A stretch of 64,000 nt of DNA from positions 7,664,754 to 7,728,753 of the forward strand of contig CM057151.1 in NCBI GenBank assembly GCA_029962745.1. The letters run 5' to 3'. Position 1 is the stretch's first letter, and every line of letters starts with the position of its first letter. Source of the DNA: Echinometra lucunter (taxonomy: Eukaryota > Echinodermata > Echinoidea > Camarodonta > Echinometridae). The notes under the pieces are model-generated. The model had not been told where the DNA came from. It saw only the letters and a list, made by a program, of their open reading frames with translations, and searched no databases. Shown here one piece after another: positions 33,459 to 44,400 of this stretch. Both the position numbers and the translations under genes were made by a program.

Positions 33459-34170
33459 TGTGGCGTAGCTAGGACTGCATTTTAAGAGGACGGTAGTGCT
33501 CCACCGACGTAAATCCAATTTGAGGAGTGGGGGATGAAAAACTCTTTTAACGATTTTTTTTCCCTGTCACACACATTTTCATATCTATTTTACGAGCGAG
33601 CGAAGCAAGCGAGCCAAAAATAACCACTTTTCTCGATTTTTTGGATGGAAATCCTAAGATTTTGACGAGCGAGCGAAGCGAGTGAGCCAAAAATAACCAT
33701 TTTTTTTTTTTTTCAATAGCATTTTCAAATGGAAATTCTAAAATATAATGGTTGTTTATGATAGATATTCAGAATTTTTACTTACTGATTAATTGAAATA
33801 TATTTTCTTCCTTAAAACTTCCTTAAAAAGTGTGTCTGCATGGGGGGAAATTTGTACACACCATCCCCCCTCTCCCCCCAAATGGGGGTGATAGATGCCC
33901 CTACCCCCTGGAATTTACGCCAATGTAGTGCTCCCTAGAGGGGAGGGTGCAGGGAGGGGGAGTTTCCCCCCTCCCGCGCGAAGCGCGGAAGCTCCGACGT
34001 TTCTTTGAATTATTAGTTGTCGGTAATAAAGTCTATCTTCTGCGGCGTAACTAGGATTTCATTTTAGGAGGACGGTAGTGCTCCCTAGAGGGGAGGGTGC
34101 AGGGAGGGGGGAATTTCCCCCTCCCGCGCAAAGCGCGGAAGCTCCGGCGTTTTTCCGCTGTCAGTTCCCG
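33459..34170. repeat. Tandemly duplicated hAT-end fragment, 150-bp unit
   Basis: The unit CTGTGGCGTAGCTAGG through CGGTAGTGCTCCCTAGAGG and CGCGCGAAGCGCGGAAGC occurs at 33459 and again at 34040 with high identity. The first copy is interrupted by the 33502-33925 insertion. Confidence 0.8.
33502..33925. mobile_element. hAT MITE, 424 bp, perfect TSD and internal empty site
   Basis: The ends CACCGACGTAAATCC and GGAATTTACGCCAATG are inverted with mismatches. Flanks are tagtgctc on both sides. The second copy of the host unit, at about 34070-34095, has the uninterrupted site GTAGTGCTCCCTAGAGG. The interior carries ACGAGCGAGCGAAGC-type blocks. Confidence 0.88.
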
Positions 34171-34334
34171 CTCTTCTTACGCTCTCTGCCTGTTATGGGG
34201 TGCGGGGGGGGGGGCATATACATAGCCAAAAATTTCCCGGTAATTGAAGTCTAGAATCAGTGGGTAATTCTCTGCCCGAAATGTGGAAAAAAACACCTTA
34301 TAGGCACCATAATGTTTAAATATGCAATCCATCG

Positions 34335-34440
34335 TATACAGTCTTTCTATCTCTCCCTCTCTCTCTCTCTCTCCCTCCCTCTGTCTCTCTTTCCTTCTCC
34401 CTCTTTCTCTTTCTCGCTCTCCCTCTCTCCTTCTTTTCGT
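34335..34440. repeat. (CT)n-rich low-complexity stretch
   Basis: CTCTCT and CCCTCT runs with TTTC interruptions, about 100 bases. Confidence 0.9.
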
Positions 34441-34444
34441 TCTT

Positions 34445-35070
34445 TTAATTGTTTACCTTTCCCTTTTTCTTATCATGGACCATGTAAAGAGCGTGGATGT
34501 GCAATGCCCCAACTAATTTTCGGGACTTTTTGTAAAGTGTATTGTATCCATAGAGATATTTACGAATTATATCTCTATGATTGTATCCTATCATACTATG
34601 GATAATCACATTTCCATATCTTGTAGAATTCATGTATCCATGATTACGTTACATAGTGTATATCGTAGATGGCAGCATTGTCAAAATAGCTGAAGACGAG
34701 TTGGGTGCTACTACTACCAAACCGATCTCGTTATTAAAGTGAGGGATTGCAAGAAAACCACGGAGATATAACACTGACGGCTGATAAATTTTTATTTCCT
34801 GTATTTTGGGGGCATCTGTCAAGTATATTCAAATAAATTCAAGATTAAAGCTTTACTTATGAGTCTTTTCTTCAAACTGAACTTGTTCAAACTACATGCA
34901 TATTTCCGTGAATTGTGATTAAATCAAAGATAATAAAAACTATAACAAAAAAATTAAAAAACACCCATATAACAGACCCATCAAATTCCTTCCCATAAGG
35001 GCTCACCTGTGTAACATTTCAGAAGCATACCATAGGCAATTAAAGTTTGATTAAAAAGAAAAACAATCAC
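34445..35070. other. Unique spacer, no features
   Basis: AT-rich sequence between the CT-rich stretch and the trinucleotide array. Nothing recognisable. Confidence 0.4.
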
Positions 35071-35076
35071 TACTGC

Positions 35077-35099
35077 TGTCACTGCTGCTGCCGCTGCTG

Positions 35100-35143
<44 letters not shown>

Positions 35144-35239
35144 ACTACTACTACTACTACTGCTGCTACTTCTACTACTGCTCCTACTACTACTACCACT
35201 ACAACCACCACCACCACCACCACCACCACCACCACCACT
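35077..35239. repeat. Trinucleotide array (CTG/CTA/CCA)n, left piece
   Basis: Runs of CTG and CTA end in (CAC)n. It stops exactly at the left terminus of the 35240-37708 element and resumes at its right terminus, so the array was one block before insertion. Confidence 0.95.
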
Positions 35240-36618
35240 CAGAGGCGTCGATCCTGGGGGGGGGGCAGGGGGGGCAATTGCCCCCCCAAAGAAAATTTCG
35301 GGGGGGGCAAAGATATCATTTTGCCCCCCCAATAATTTCCCAACCAAAAAAAAAAAAAAAGGAAAAAGAAAAAAGAAAGAAAAAAGAAAGAGAAAAGAAA
35401 GGAAAAGGAAGAAAGAAAGTGAAATGAAAGCGTAAAACAAGAAAAAAAGAAAGAAAATGGGAAACTGGGAAGCGCTCGCTCGCTTCGCTCGCTCGCATTT
35501 AAGTATCTTAACCAATGCCGATGATAACTACTATTCTTATGAAAGGAAATCGGTTTGCATCTCGTGTTTCTATCTAATGTTATACTATTCTTCTACTCAT
35601 AGGAAGTAATATAACCAAACAAGATATCACTCCTAGAAATGGAGCGGCCAGTTGACCTAAAAATAGATAAACTTCAAGGAGACAACGGCCTGGATAAAAA
35701 TTTTAAAAAAAAACCGCAAAACAAAAACATATTTTTCGTTAACTCGCTCGCTACTCTCGCTGGTAAAAGCTAGATACCAGATTATTTTGGGCAGCAAGTA
35801 GCTTATTATAGCAGCGAGATTCCAAAATATCATTATATTTGGGCAGCGAGGTGGTTGACAAAGATTTTGGGACGAATCCATATAATTTTGCCGGGATCGG
35901 TCGTTGACTTTGCTCGCTATGGTAGAAACAGAATGATTTCGGACTGCAAGCGAGGTAGCTAAAACAGTGTCATATTCGGCACACAGGTGATCAGATGTAT
36001 TATTTTAGATATCATACAGGCATGACAGGTTTATAGTGTATTCTGATGATAATGATGATAATAATATTCCGTTCTTGTATAGATATCACATTTTTATCAC
36101 ATTATTATGATGACGAAATAACACTTCTATCATTATGGAAAAGGGTATATTTTTCCTCGCTCGCTGCGCTCGCTCGTTTCATATTAATGGTTTTGAAAAG
36201 CGAACGAATTCGGTGAGATGAGACCGAATAGATAATGTAGATGTTTCATTGGCTCACAGCGTAATTTGCCGAAGGGTTTACAACATCTACCATGAAAAAC
36301 ATTGTGTGCTTCCTCGCTCGTTTTGCTCGCTCGTAATATTAAAAAACAGAGTGGTTTGGGGGCAGCAACAATGGACCAACGATGTGACAAAGTAGAGTTC
36401 ATATTTGGCAGCGAGGTAACCATGTACATATATATTAGGTATCATTTATGCCTATATGATAACTAAACCCTTCTCTCATAACAACAAATATGTTATTTTT
36501 TGCTTGCTCGCTTCGCTCGCTCGTAAAATTAAAAAAAAAAATAGCAGGATGGTTCACATAGCAAGTTGCCTAATTTCCCCAATTTGAAAATGCTTCACGT
36601 TGATATAGGCCTATGTAT

Positions 36619-36779
<161 letters not shown>

Positions 36780-36957
36780 TTTGTGATCAGGTAACATAAA
36801 CAACAGCTTTGGCAACTCTCGTGGAAATAAATACATGTGAGACAATTGAGAGAATAATAGCGTAGCATGAATCAAAGTTCCCCAGAGCTGTCCTACCATT
36901 TTGGAAATTTTGCAAAGGTTGAAAAAGCGAATTTGGAGTCGCCGAAATCACTGGCCC

Positions 36958-37029
36958 GTCTCCGTGGTCTAGTGGTTAAGGCATTGGCGTTCATAGCCAA
37001 AGGCCCGGGTTCGATTCCCGGCGGTGACA
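36958..37029 (+). tRNA. tRNA-like gene, Glu-like body, UCA in the anticodon position (copy 1)
   Basis: The 72 bases fold as a cloverleaf. The acceptor is GTCTCCG/CGGTGAC with one T-T mismatch. The D stem is GTCT/AGGC, the anticodon stem TTGGC/GCCAA with loop GTTCATA, the variable region AGGC, and the T arm CCGGG-TTCGATT-CCCGG. Box A (TGGTCTAGTGG) and box B (GGTTCGATTCC) match the pol III consensus, and T6 follows immediately. The anticodon position (36991-36993) reads TCA, which would pair with UGA. Position 37 is T, atypical. The body resembles tRNA-Glu, and its TTC seems shifted one base, so a pseudo-tRNA or tRNA-derived repeat is as likely as a working suppressor. Confidence 0.7.
36965..37018 (+). 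promoter_or_regulatory. Pol III internal promoter (box A and box B)
   Basis: Box A TGGTCTAGTGG is at 36965-36975 and box B GGTTCGATTCC at 37008-37018, both full consensus matches at normal spacing. Confidence 0.75.
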
Positions 37030-37035
37030 TTTTTT
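37030..37035 (+). terminator. T6 pol III terminator, tRNA-like copy 1
   Basis: TTTTTT starts directly after the last tRNA base, and its last five bases are the first bases of the right palindrome arm. Confidence 0.7.
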
Positions 37036-37349
37036 CAACCTTTGCAAAATTTCCAAAATGGTAGGACAGCTCTGGGGAACTTTGATTCATGCTACGCTAT
37101 TATTCTCTCAATTGTCTCACATGTATTTATTTCCACGAGAGTTGCCAAAGCTGTTGTTTATGTTACCTGATCACAAAATGTTAATTATTCCAACATATAC
37201 ATGTATCCTAAAGCATTCGCTCGGATCCAGCTGAGGTGTGCGGCAGGTCATTGTTCGAAACTCATCTGCCCACCGACAAAGGAATTCATTAGTGAGGGTT
37301 GAAGATTTGTCAATCTAAGCGAATTTGGAGTCGCCGAAATCACTGGCCC

Positions 37350-37421
37350 GTCTCCGTGGTCTAGTGGTTAAGGCATTGGCGTTCATAGCCAAAGGCCCGG
37401 GTTCGATTCCCGGCGGTGACA
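37350..37421 (+). tRNA. tRNA-like gene, copy 2 (identical to copy 1)
   Basis: Identical over all 72 bases to copy 1, including the TCA at 37383-37385, boxes A and B, and the T-T mismatch. It lacks the left palindrome arm. The same uncertainty applies. Confidence 0.7.
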
Positions 37422-37427
37422 TTTTTT
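37422..37427 (+). terminator. T6 pol III terminator, tRNA-like copy 2
   Basis: TTTTTT directly follows the tRNA 3' base, as in copy 1. Confidence 0.7.
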
Positions 37428-37513
37428 CAACCTTTGCAAAATTTCCAAAATGGTAGGACAGCTCTGGGGAACTTTGATTCATGCTACGCTATTATTCTCT
37501 CAATTGTCTCACA

Positions 37514-37517
<4 letters not shown>

Positions 37518-37601
<84 letters not shown>

Positions 37602-37632
37602 TATATGTGTGAGGGTGTGTGTGTGTGTACAA
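37518..37632. repeat. (TA)n then (TG)n microsatellite
   Basis: About 40 TA units, then TTTATATGTGTGAGGGTGTG and a short TG run. It abuts the truncated second repeat copy, mirroring the (AT)n at the other side of the palindrome. Confidence 0.97.
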
Positions 37633-37708
37633 ATAGTAGCCGTGGGTTCATCTCCGCTTGGTCGTCTTGCCCCCCCCCCCCAATCCGAAAAATGGATCGA
37701 CGCCTCTG

Positions 37709-38081
37709 CCACCACTATACTACTACTACTACTGCTAATACTACCACTATTACTGCTGCTACTACTACTACTACTGCTACTACTGCTACTACTACCACTA
37801 CAACTGCTGCTACTACTACTACTACTGCTAATACTACTACTGCTGCTACTACTACTGCTGCTACTACTGCTGCTGCTGCTATTACTACAACTACTGCTAC
37901 TACTACTGCTACTACTACTGCTACTACTGCTGCTACTGCTACTACTACTACTTCTACTACTACTGCTGCTGCTGCTACTACTACTACTACTACTATACTA
38001 CTACTACTCCTACTACTACTGCTACTGCTACCACTATTACTACTACTATCACCACTGCTACCACTACTGCTATTACTACTA
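37709..38081. repeat. Trinucleotide array (CTA/CTG)n, middle piece
   Basis: A continuation of the array that ends at 35239, starting at the right target duplication of the hAT element and stopping at the TA-flanked element at 38082. Confidence 0.95.
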
Positions 38082-38331
38082 CACTCTTCTGCAGAGTCAA
38101 ATTTGACTCAGAATTGAGTCAGCTGGGAGTCAACTCTATTCAGAGTTAAAGTAACTCGGATTTCTGAATAAATTTGACCCAGAATGGAGTTACTTTGACT
38201 CGAATTCATTCAATTCTCAGTTGACGCCACACCATTCCAAGTCAATAATCTGAGTCACTGTAACTCGGAATAGAGTTGACTCCCAGCTGATGCCATTCCA
38301 AGTCATATTTGACTCCTCAGAAATTAGAGTG
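38082..38331. mobile_element. TA-flanked foldback MITE, CACTCT ends
   Basis: CACTCT opens and AGAGTG closes it, with TA on both sides as in Tc1/mariner-type insertions. Long imperfect inner pairing includes AGTCAAATTTGACTC with its complement near the right end, CAGCTGGGAGTCAACTCTAT with its complement, and GAGTTAAAGTAACTC-like blocks. 250 bp, non-coding. Confidence 0.8.
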
Positions 38332-38333
38332 TA

Positions 38334-38860
<527 letters not shown>

Positions 38861-39126
38861 ACGTCTACCTCTACATCAGAGAGGCAGTGGGCGTCAACTC
38901 CCCAAGTGGACCCTGGACACACCCCTCATATCACTGACCCAGCTGAGAGAGGTGATCGGATGTTGGACCTTCGGATTGCTAGTCTTGATTTTCAGTTTCA
39001 GGCATAATTCACAAATATAATGGAAAACTGGATGGAGGGAGGGGGGGCTAAATCCAAATCTATGTAAGACCTCTCTTTAGAGACATAAGAGAAATAAATG
39101 GGAAGGAGATGCACAGAGATTAAGGA

Positions 39127-39218
39127 GAGAGAAAGAGAGAGAGAGAGAGAGGGAGGGAGGGAGGGAGTGGAGTAGAGCTGTGAGGCAAGGCTGGGGGGGG
39201 GGGGGGGGGGGGGGGGGG
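39127..39218. repeat. (GA)n stretch and G26 tract
   Basis: GA and GGGA units at 39127-39168, then a G26 homopolymer at 39193-39218. Confidence 0.95.
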
Positions 39219-39398
39219 TAATGACCAACTGAGTTTTGTTTTCCACTTTTGCTGGCCGGTAACAAATTATTGGTTTAATAATGATTAGATATAGTCACAT
39301 TCAAAATATTCTTGTTGATTAGCTGCTGCACATGAAGTGATCAGTATTGATGCACTTCTAGTATACACATACAGCTAACAGATGACATCAGCCTGGCT

Positions 39399-39775
39399 CA
39401 CGGGCATAAATCCACTTTGAGGAGTGGGGGGGGGGGGGGATGATCGACTTTTTTGCCGATTTTTTTAAACTCACACGCTGTGACCCACCTGCACAGACCC
39501 CCTTACACAAATTTTAATTTTTATCTTGAGAGTGAGCCAAAAATTACCATTTTTCTGGTTTTCAATTGCATTTTCAAACGAAAATTCTAAAATATGATGG
39601 TTGTTTATGAGAGATTATTAAAAATTTTATTAACTGGTTAATTCAAATATCATTTCCTCTTTAAAAAGCGGGGGGGATATTTGTACACGCCATCCCCCCT
39701 CTCAAAAAAGTGTGGGGGGGGGGGATATATCCCCCATCCTCCCCCCCCCCCCCCCCCCCGGGATTTACGCCAATG
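39399..39775. mobile_element. hAT MITE, 377 bp, perfect TSD
   Basis: CACGGGCATAAATCC opens and GGGATTTACGCCAATG closes it. Flanks are gcctggct on both sides. The interior is homologous to 33502-33925 (ATAAATCCAnTTTGAGGAG, TTGCATTTTCAAA, ATATGATGGTTGTTTATGA), so both belong to one family. Confidence 0.88.
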
Positions 39776-39783
39776 GCCTGGCT

Positions 39784-41317
39784 AGACTAAGCTGAGCCCT
39801 TATATCTTCCTGGAAGCGATTAATTCATCGTTTTAATCACAACAGCTACATAGCGCTATTTATGTTTATATGGAAATATAAATTTAGTTATTTGAGACCG
39901 GGGTTTGAGTATGATTTATATTTGCAGTAAGCACATGCACTCTACTCTGAGGCATAATGCTATTAGGGTCTAGATTAGATCGAGACTATCATTCCAGACC
40001 ATAATGCGACATGTTGTGGGAATGAAAACAGTATGGCTGCCTCCACGAAGACAAAATCGACTTGAGCCTGCGTAGAGAATAATTGTATCGCAGAAGTTGT
40101 TTTAGAATCAAATATCACAAGTTCTTCAACTCCAGCATCAAGTGTGTACCTTTTTGTTTCAAGTTGTCCTAATATGTGTAGCTTTCTCAATCTAATTCAG
40201 TAGAATGCTGACAGACTCGGATCAAACAGGTCAACGAGAAAAATAGACCGGTACGGTACGGTACGTGTTCACTGCACTGGTGCTGCGGCGGGCGCCCTGA
40301 ACGCTCGGGCTGCTGACAGTATTAAATGTTGTTGCTCGTGCATGTTGTGAAGGTTCTTAATCTTATTGAAGTACATGTACGTCCAAATTTACTGACATCT
40401 TGATGTGGGGGGGGGGGGGGGGGGGGGGGGGAAGGGGCAGCAGACAGTAGCTTCTACCACAACTGAGAAAAGCATGTTGACTTGACAATCATTGTATCAT
40501 ATGTATAAACTATAATTTGACATTGTTAAACTCATTGAGTCATTCATTCTGCATGATCAGCCTTAAATTACAGAATGCAGCATTGTTTGAAATAAACATG
40601 TTGTTAGAGTCTATTGATGCTGTTATGGTATTATTTTCCTTTTTACCTTCATACAGTCATAAGTTAGACTTTTTCTGCAAGTCTGTTTCTCTGCCTACTC
40701 AATAATAAACTGTCAAATCTAAAGGCAAAGATGAAGTTGTCAAAGGGGAACTTAACGTAGCACTCATGGGGGAATAGAATCATGCATGGTTTTCCAAGCC
40801 TGTATAAACTATAATGTAGTAAAGACTTATTACTGATTCAGATGGCTCTCTCTTCATCGTGCTAGCCCAATGCCATGCCATGGTCTAATGCAATTTTTAT
40901 GGACAATGTCAAAGTGACGATTCACATATTTTGTTCAGGTTTTTCAAGATTTCTTTCTTTCATAATAGTGTGAGTCTGACTGCACTCACAACGTATTGTT
41001 GTCTGAAAGAAAAATTTACGGGTCCTCTGGAAATGATTGAATTCTTAAGGAACGGTCTTCTTACATCTTCTCACATTTTTTGAATAATTTGTCCTAAATC
41101 GAACCCATTCTAGAACCTAGACCCCTGCCTGATTTTTTTTTTAGAATGGGGGGGGGGGGGGGAGTATCTTCTTTATTTGTTTATTTTGTTTTGTTTTGTT
41201 TCAATTTTTACCATGCACATTACATACCCTTCTTTAATCCAAGATTTCAGTAAATCTGATCTTGTTTCTTTTTTTTTTTTTTTTTCTCCTTCTTCATTTC
41301 TTTTTTCTTTGCATTAG
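39784..41317. other. MON2 upstream region, candidate promoter and 5' exon
   Basis: Positions 40240-40330 are GC- and CpG-rich (GGTGCTGCGGCGGGCGCCC). A GTACGTG at 40261 could be the donor of a non-coding first exon, because exon 1 coding sequence at 41318 is preceded by a good acceptor. G25 at 40407-40431 and a G run near 41149 are the only repeats. A minus-strand open frame at 39975-40190 shows no family resemblance. Confidence 0.35.
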
Positions 41318-41386
41318 GATTATACATTTACTTTCAAAGGATTTGAAGGGATCAGACCAGGTACATGTGAAGAGGAGTGAGTCAAA
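41318..41386 (+). other. MON2 5' untranslated part of the first coding exon
   Basis: A long pyrimidine tract ending CTTTGCATTAG (AG at 41316-41317) is a good splice acceptor, so an upstream non-coding exon is expected. The 69 bases before the ATG have no in-frame ATG extension resembling MON2. Confidence 0.5.
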
Positions 41387-41491
41387 ATGACGTCTGATTC
41401 AGCCATTGCAAAGAGGCTGGTGGAAAATTTACAGACCGATCTGAGAGCACTTTTCAATGAAACGAAGAGGAAATATCCACCTGTCAAAGAG
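41387..41491 (+). CDS. MON2: MON2 exon 1 (residues 1-35)
   Basis: AAAATGA start context. It encodes the DCB start with [20 protein letters not shown] and PPVKE, as at the vertebrate MON2 N terminus. The donor is GTACAT, phase 0. Confidence 0.93.
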
Positions 41492-44400
41492 GTACATTGT
41501 AATATACATGTAGGGAAATATTGGTATTCCAAGTATTTTTTTGTAAATTTTTGTTGAGTTAGCTTTGCAAAAACTTGTACAAAAAGGCTCATAAAGAAAG
41601 CAAATGCATATTGTTGTCTGTATTATTTACATTGTGTTCTAATTTAGATGCATCTTTTCACACCACTCCATTTTGATGTGTGATCATTTCATTTCTTCAA
41701 GTTCAACAATAAATGCTTCTTCATTATTAAATGTTAAACACTGGAGAAATCTGTGTTGTGGTAAGGCTTTTCATACAGGCAAACCTCATTATAACAAACT
41801 TCCCTGAACCAAGGAAATTACCTCTTTATATCTAAGCCTTGTTACATAAGGGCTAAAAAAAACAAGAAAATACAAAGAATTGGGACTGGCAAAATTACCT
41901 TGTTATAATGAGAGTTTGTTATAACTGTCCTTTATAATGAGGTTCCACTGTACATGTAGCATATAGTTCTTGTACAATGTCCTGTACATGTACTTGAATG
42001 TGTTATTAAATATAGGTCAATAAGAGTGACACTGGCATCTCAATAATTGAATATTTTATTTGCTCTATTTTTGTACATGCGCTTTGTTCCTTGCTCACTA
42101 CATGACATTGGACTGATGGTACATTGTCTCTGATACAGTGTATTTCGTTACTGCATTGCATACCTTACACCAGTATAATTTTGGTCAAATGGATCTTCAT
42201 TATTTCGAAATATAGCATAAATAGCATGAATTCTGAAATTATTTACAATGCTTTTCTCTTCATTTTTTTTTCTTACAAATGTGCATTAGGCTGCAGAGGC
42301 AGACATCTTGAAAATCAGAACCATAGTTGCCAGAAGTAAAGATGTAATTCCTGGTAAGTTACTCAGAAGCTTCTCTATTATCTTTGTATTTTCCCATTTC
42401 CATTATGAGTTAGAATTTGGTTGTTTGTTTGTTTTTTTCTTTTATTTTATTTTACTCTCCACTATCCTCTTTTTCATCCAAAAGCTGAAGTGAAAAAAAG
42501 AGAACATGTGTAGAACATGTCAATTTGTAAATTGATACAGATTTCCTTCTTTTTTTTTTTTTTTTTTTTTGGGGGGGGGGGGGTGTTGCCTGTTATGTTT
42601 GTTTGCTTGTTGGTTTAGTTTACAGTGTATTAGAAAATATCTTTTAGTGTTATTTTGCAACACAGCCATGATATGTGCTTAACATTCAGTCTTCTACAGA
42701 CCATGGGCCATAGTGTTGCAAAGATGATTTTGACAACATGCAGAATCTTTTTATGAATAATTAAAATTCAAGTGGATTTTACATTGTTTGTTATTTTGGT
42801 TATACATATACATGTAAAATTTTATTTTGAAAAAAAAAAATGTTTCAGGATGAAATCAAATCTATGTAGAGTACAGTGTATGTTTGTGAAATCAGATTTT
42901 GAGATGTAATGAGATATAATTGATGGCCAAATGTGGGACTGTATCCACTGAAACAAATAGTAGATAGATTTTACTTGTGATGAAATCAATCATTTTAAAC
43001 TTGCATAGTGTTAATGCTTTATTTGTTATGAATGTGTGCAAAGAAATTTCATATACCATCTTTTTCTGTTCTATTTTTAACATACATGTATAAATACATG
43101 TACTGGTACTTCTATTCATTCCTTAAAGATAAGTTTCACTTGAGTTGTGGTCGTGCAATTACAGGGCAATAGAAACTGTTGCAAATTAATTGGGGAACGT
43201 TCATTAAGTGGCAAATAAAAATTAGTGTATAATACAGAGGTTTTGAAATCGTCATAGTGATAAAATAAATACCCAGTCTCGTAGAAAAGCACATGCTCTG
43301 CACACAGAAATGGGTATATGGAACTGCACCCTAATGTTCTGCCAAACATGCGAGCTGTTTCCTGTCCTAATTTGAATATGTGGGCATTTGAAGAACAGTT
43401 CTGTTCAAGGGATATTTCTGTTATGACATCCTTTGAAACTCACATGAAAGTAACTAGAAAGTGCACAAAATTATTTTTTACCTTTCCCAGAACTCGAGTT
43501 TTTCTTCACTGGATACCAGTTTGTGTACAATGTACATGTACATCGCATACATCCAATCCAATCATTATACATGCATCATACCCCACACCTTTCATAATCT
43601 ACATTGTGTATCAAAATATACTTTAAAGGGCTTCAAAAGGGATGTCAAGAAGAAATCGATTGGCCTCATGTAGCCCTCATGTACATTGAGCATTTATTTT
43701 TAAGGAATTGTATCACCAGGCTCATTGTTAAAAACATAAAGAAAATTGATTGATCATGGTCAAGATTTCTACAGGTGTAGTTTGGTAATGAAATTCTTAG
43801 TTATAAATTAGGAACTTCAGTAAATTGAAATCACTCAGAGAATGACCTTTGAAGAAAGATTAGAATCCAGAGAGTTGTAGAACTTATGTATTGAAGGATT
43901 GAAAATGGTATAGAGGTATGATTGTATAATCACGTCAACTTTGTCAAGTGAAGTAAACAATCTAATAGTCCTTATCTAATGGTACAGGCAGCTTTTATTT
44001 TTTGCAGATTTCCTAGTTACAATAATGAGACTGATGCCAGACCTACACCACATATCCACGCACATACATGTACACCAAACAAGAAATTACATTAACCTGA
44101 ATACATGTAGTTAAGATTTTAAATGTATGGTACCTACTAGGGCATGTTCACTCATGCAGCAGTGACCAGTGATGCAAAAACTACTGCCAAGGCTTTAAGC
44201 TTACTGTACTTTACATAATTTAGTATCTTGTAACATACAGGTGTACATGTAAATAAGTATGCACAGTGTACATGTATCTGCAGGACTTTTTTTCTTGCAT
44301 TACATTCACTCGTCCTCACTTATCATTCCTTTAGCACAGAAAAAACCCCACCAGGTTTTGTTTTTTAATGTGGTTTATCACATCATGTCTGAGTAAGCCT

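Larger units (their letters stand above)
36780..37177. repeat. Perfect inverted repeat, 147-bp arms, enclosing a tRNA-like gene
   Basis: Left arm 36780-36926 and right arm 37031-37177 are exact reverse complements over all 147 positions with no gap. The outer ends read TTTGTGATCAGG and CCTGATCACAAA; the inner ends read GGTTGAAAAA and TTTTTCAACC. The 104-base spacer holds the tRNA-like gene. Perfect identity means a recent origin, ongoing conversion, or an assembly artefact. Confidence 0.98.
37319..37517 (+). repeat. Direct repeat of 36927-37125 (199 bp, identical)
   Basis: Every base of 36927-37125 is repeated at an offset of 392, covering the tRNA upstream flank, the tRNA-like gene, and the first 95 bases of the right arm. 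It then breaks into a (TA)n array. The intervening 37178-37318 is unique, with a box-B-like GTTCGAAACTC near 37254. Confidence 0.97.

Noticed and set aside
36958..37029. Functional UGA suppressor or selenocysteine tRNA
   Set aside because: The length (72) and short variable region exclude tRNA-Sec. T at position 37, the T-T acceptor pair and the shifted Glu-like TTC make a suppressor claim unsafe without expression data; kept as tRNA-like only.
36867..37090. Two open frames on opposite strands with the same N-terminal sequence
   Set aside because: The identity is a consequence of the perfect palindrome, not of two genes.
39975..40190. 71-codon minus-strand open frame upstream of MON2
   Set aside because: No family resemblance, no splice context, and it sits in the probable MON2 promoter region.
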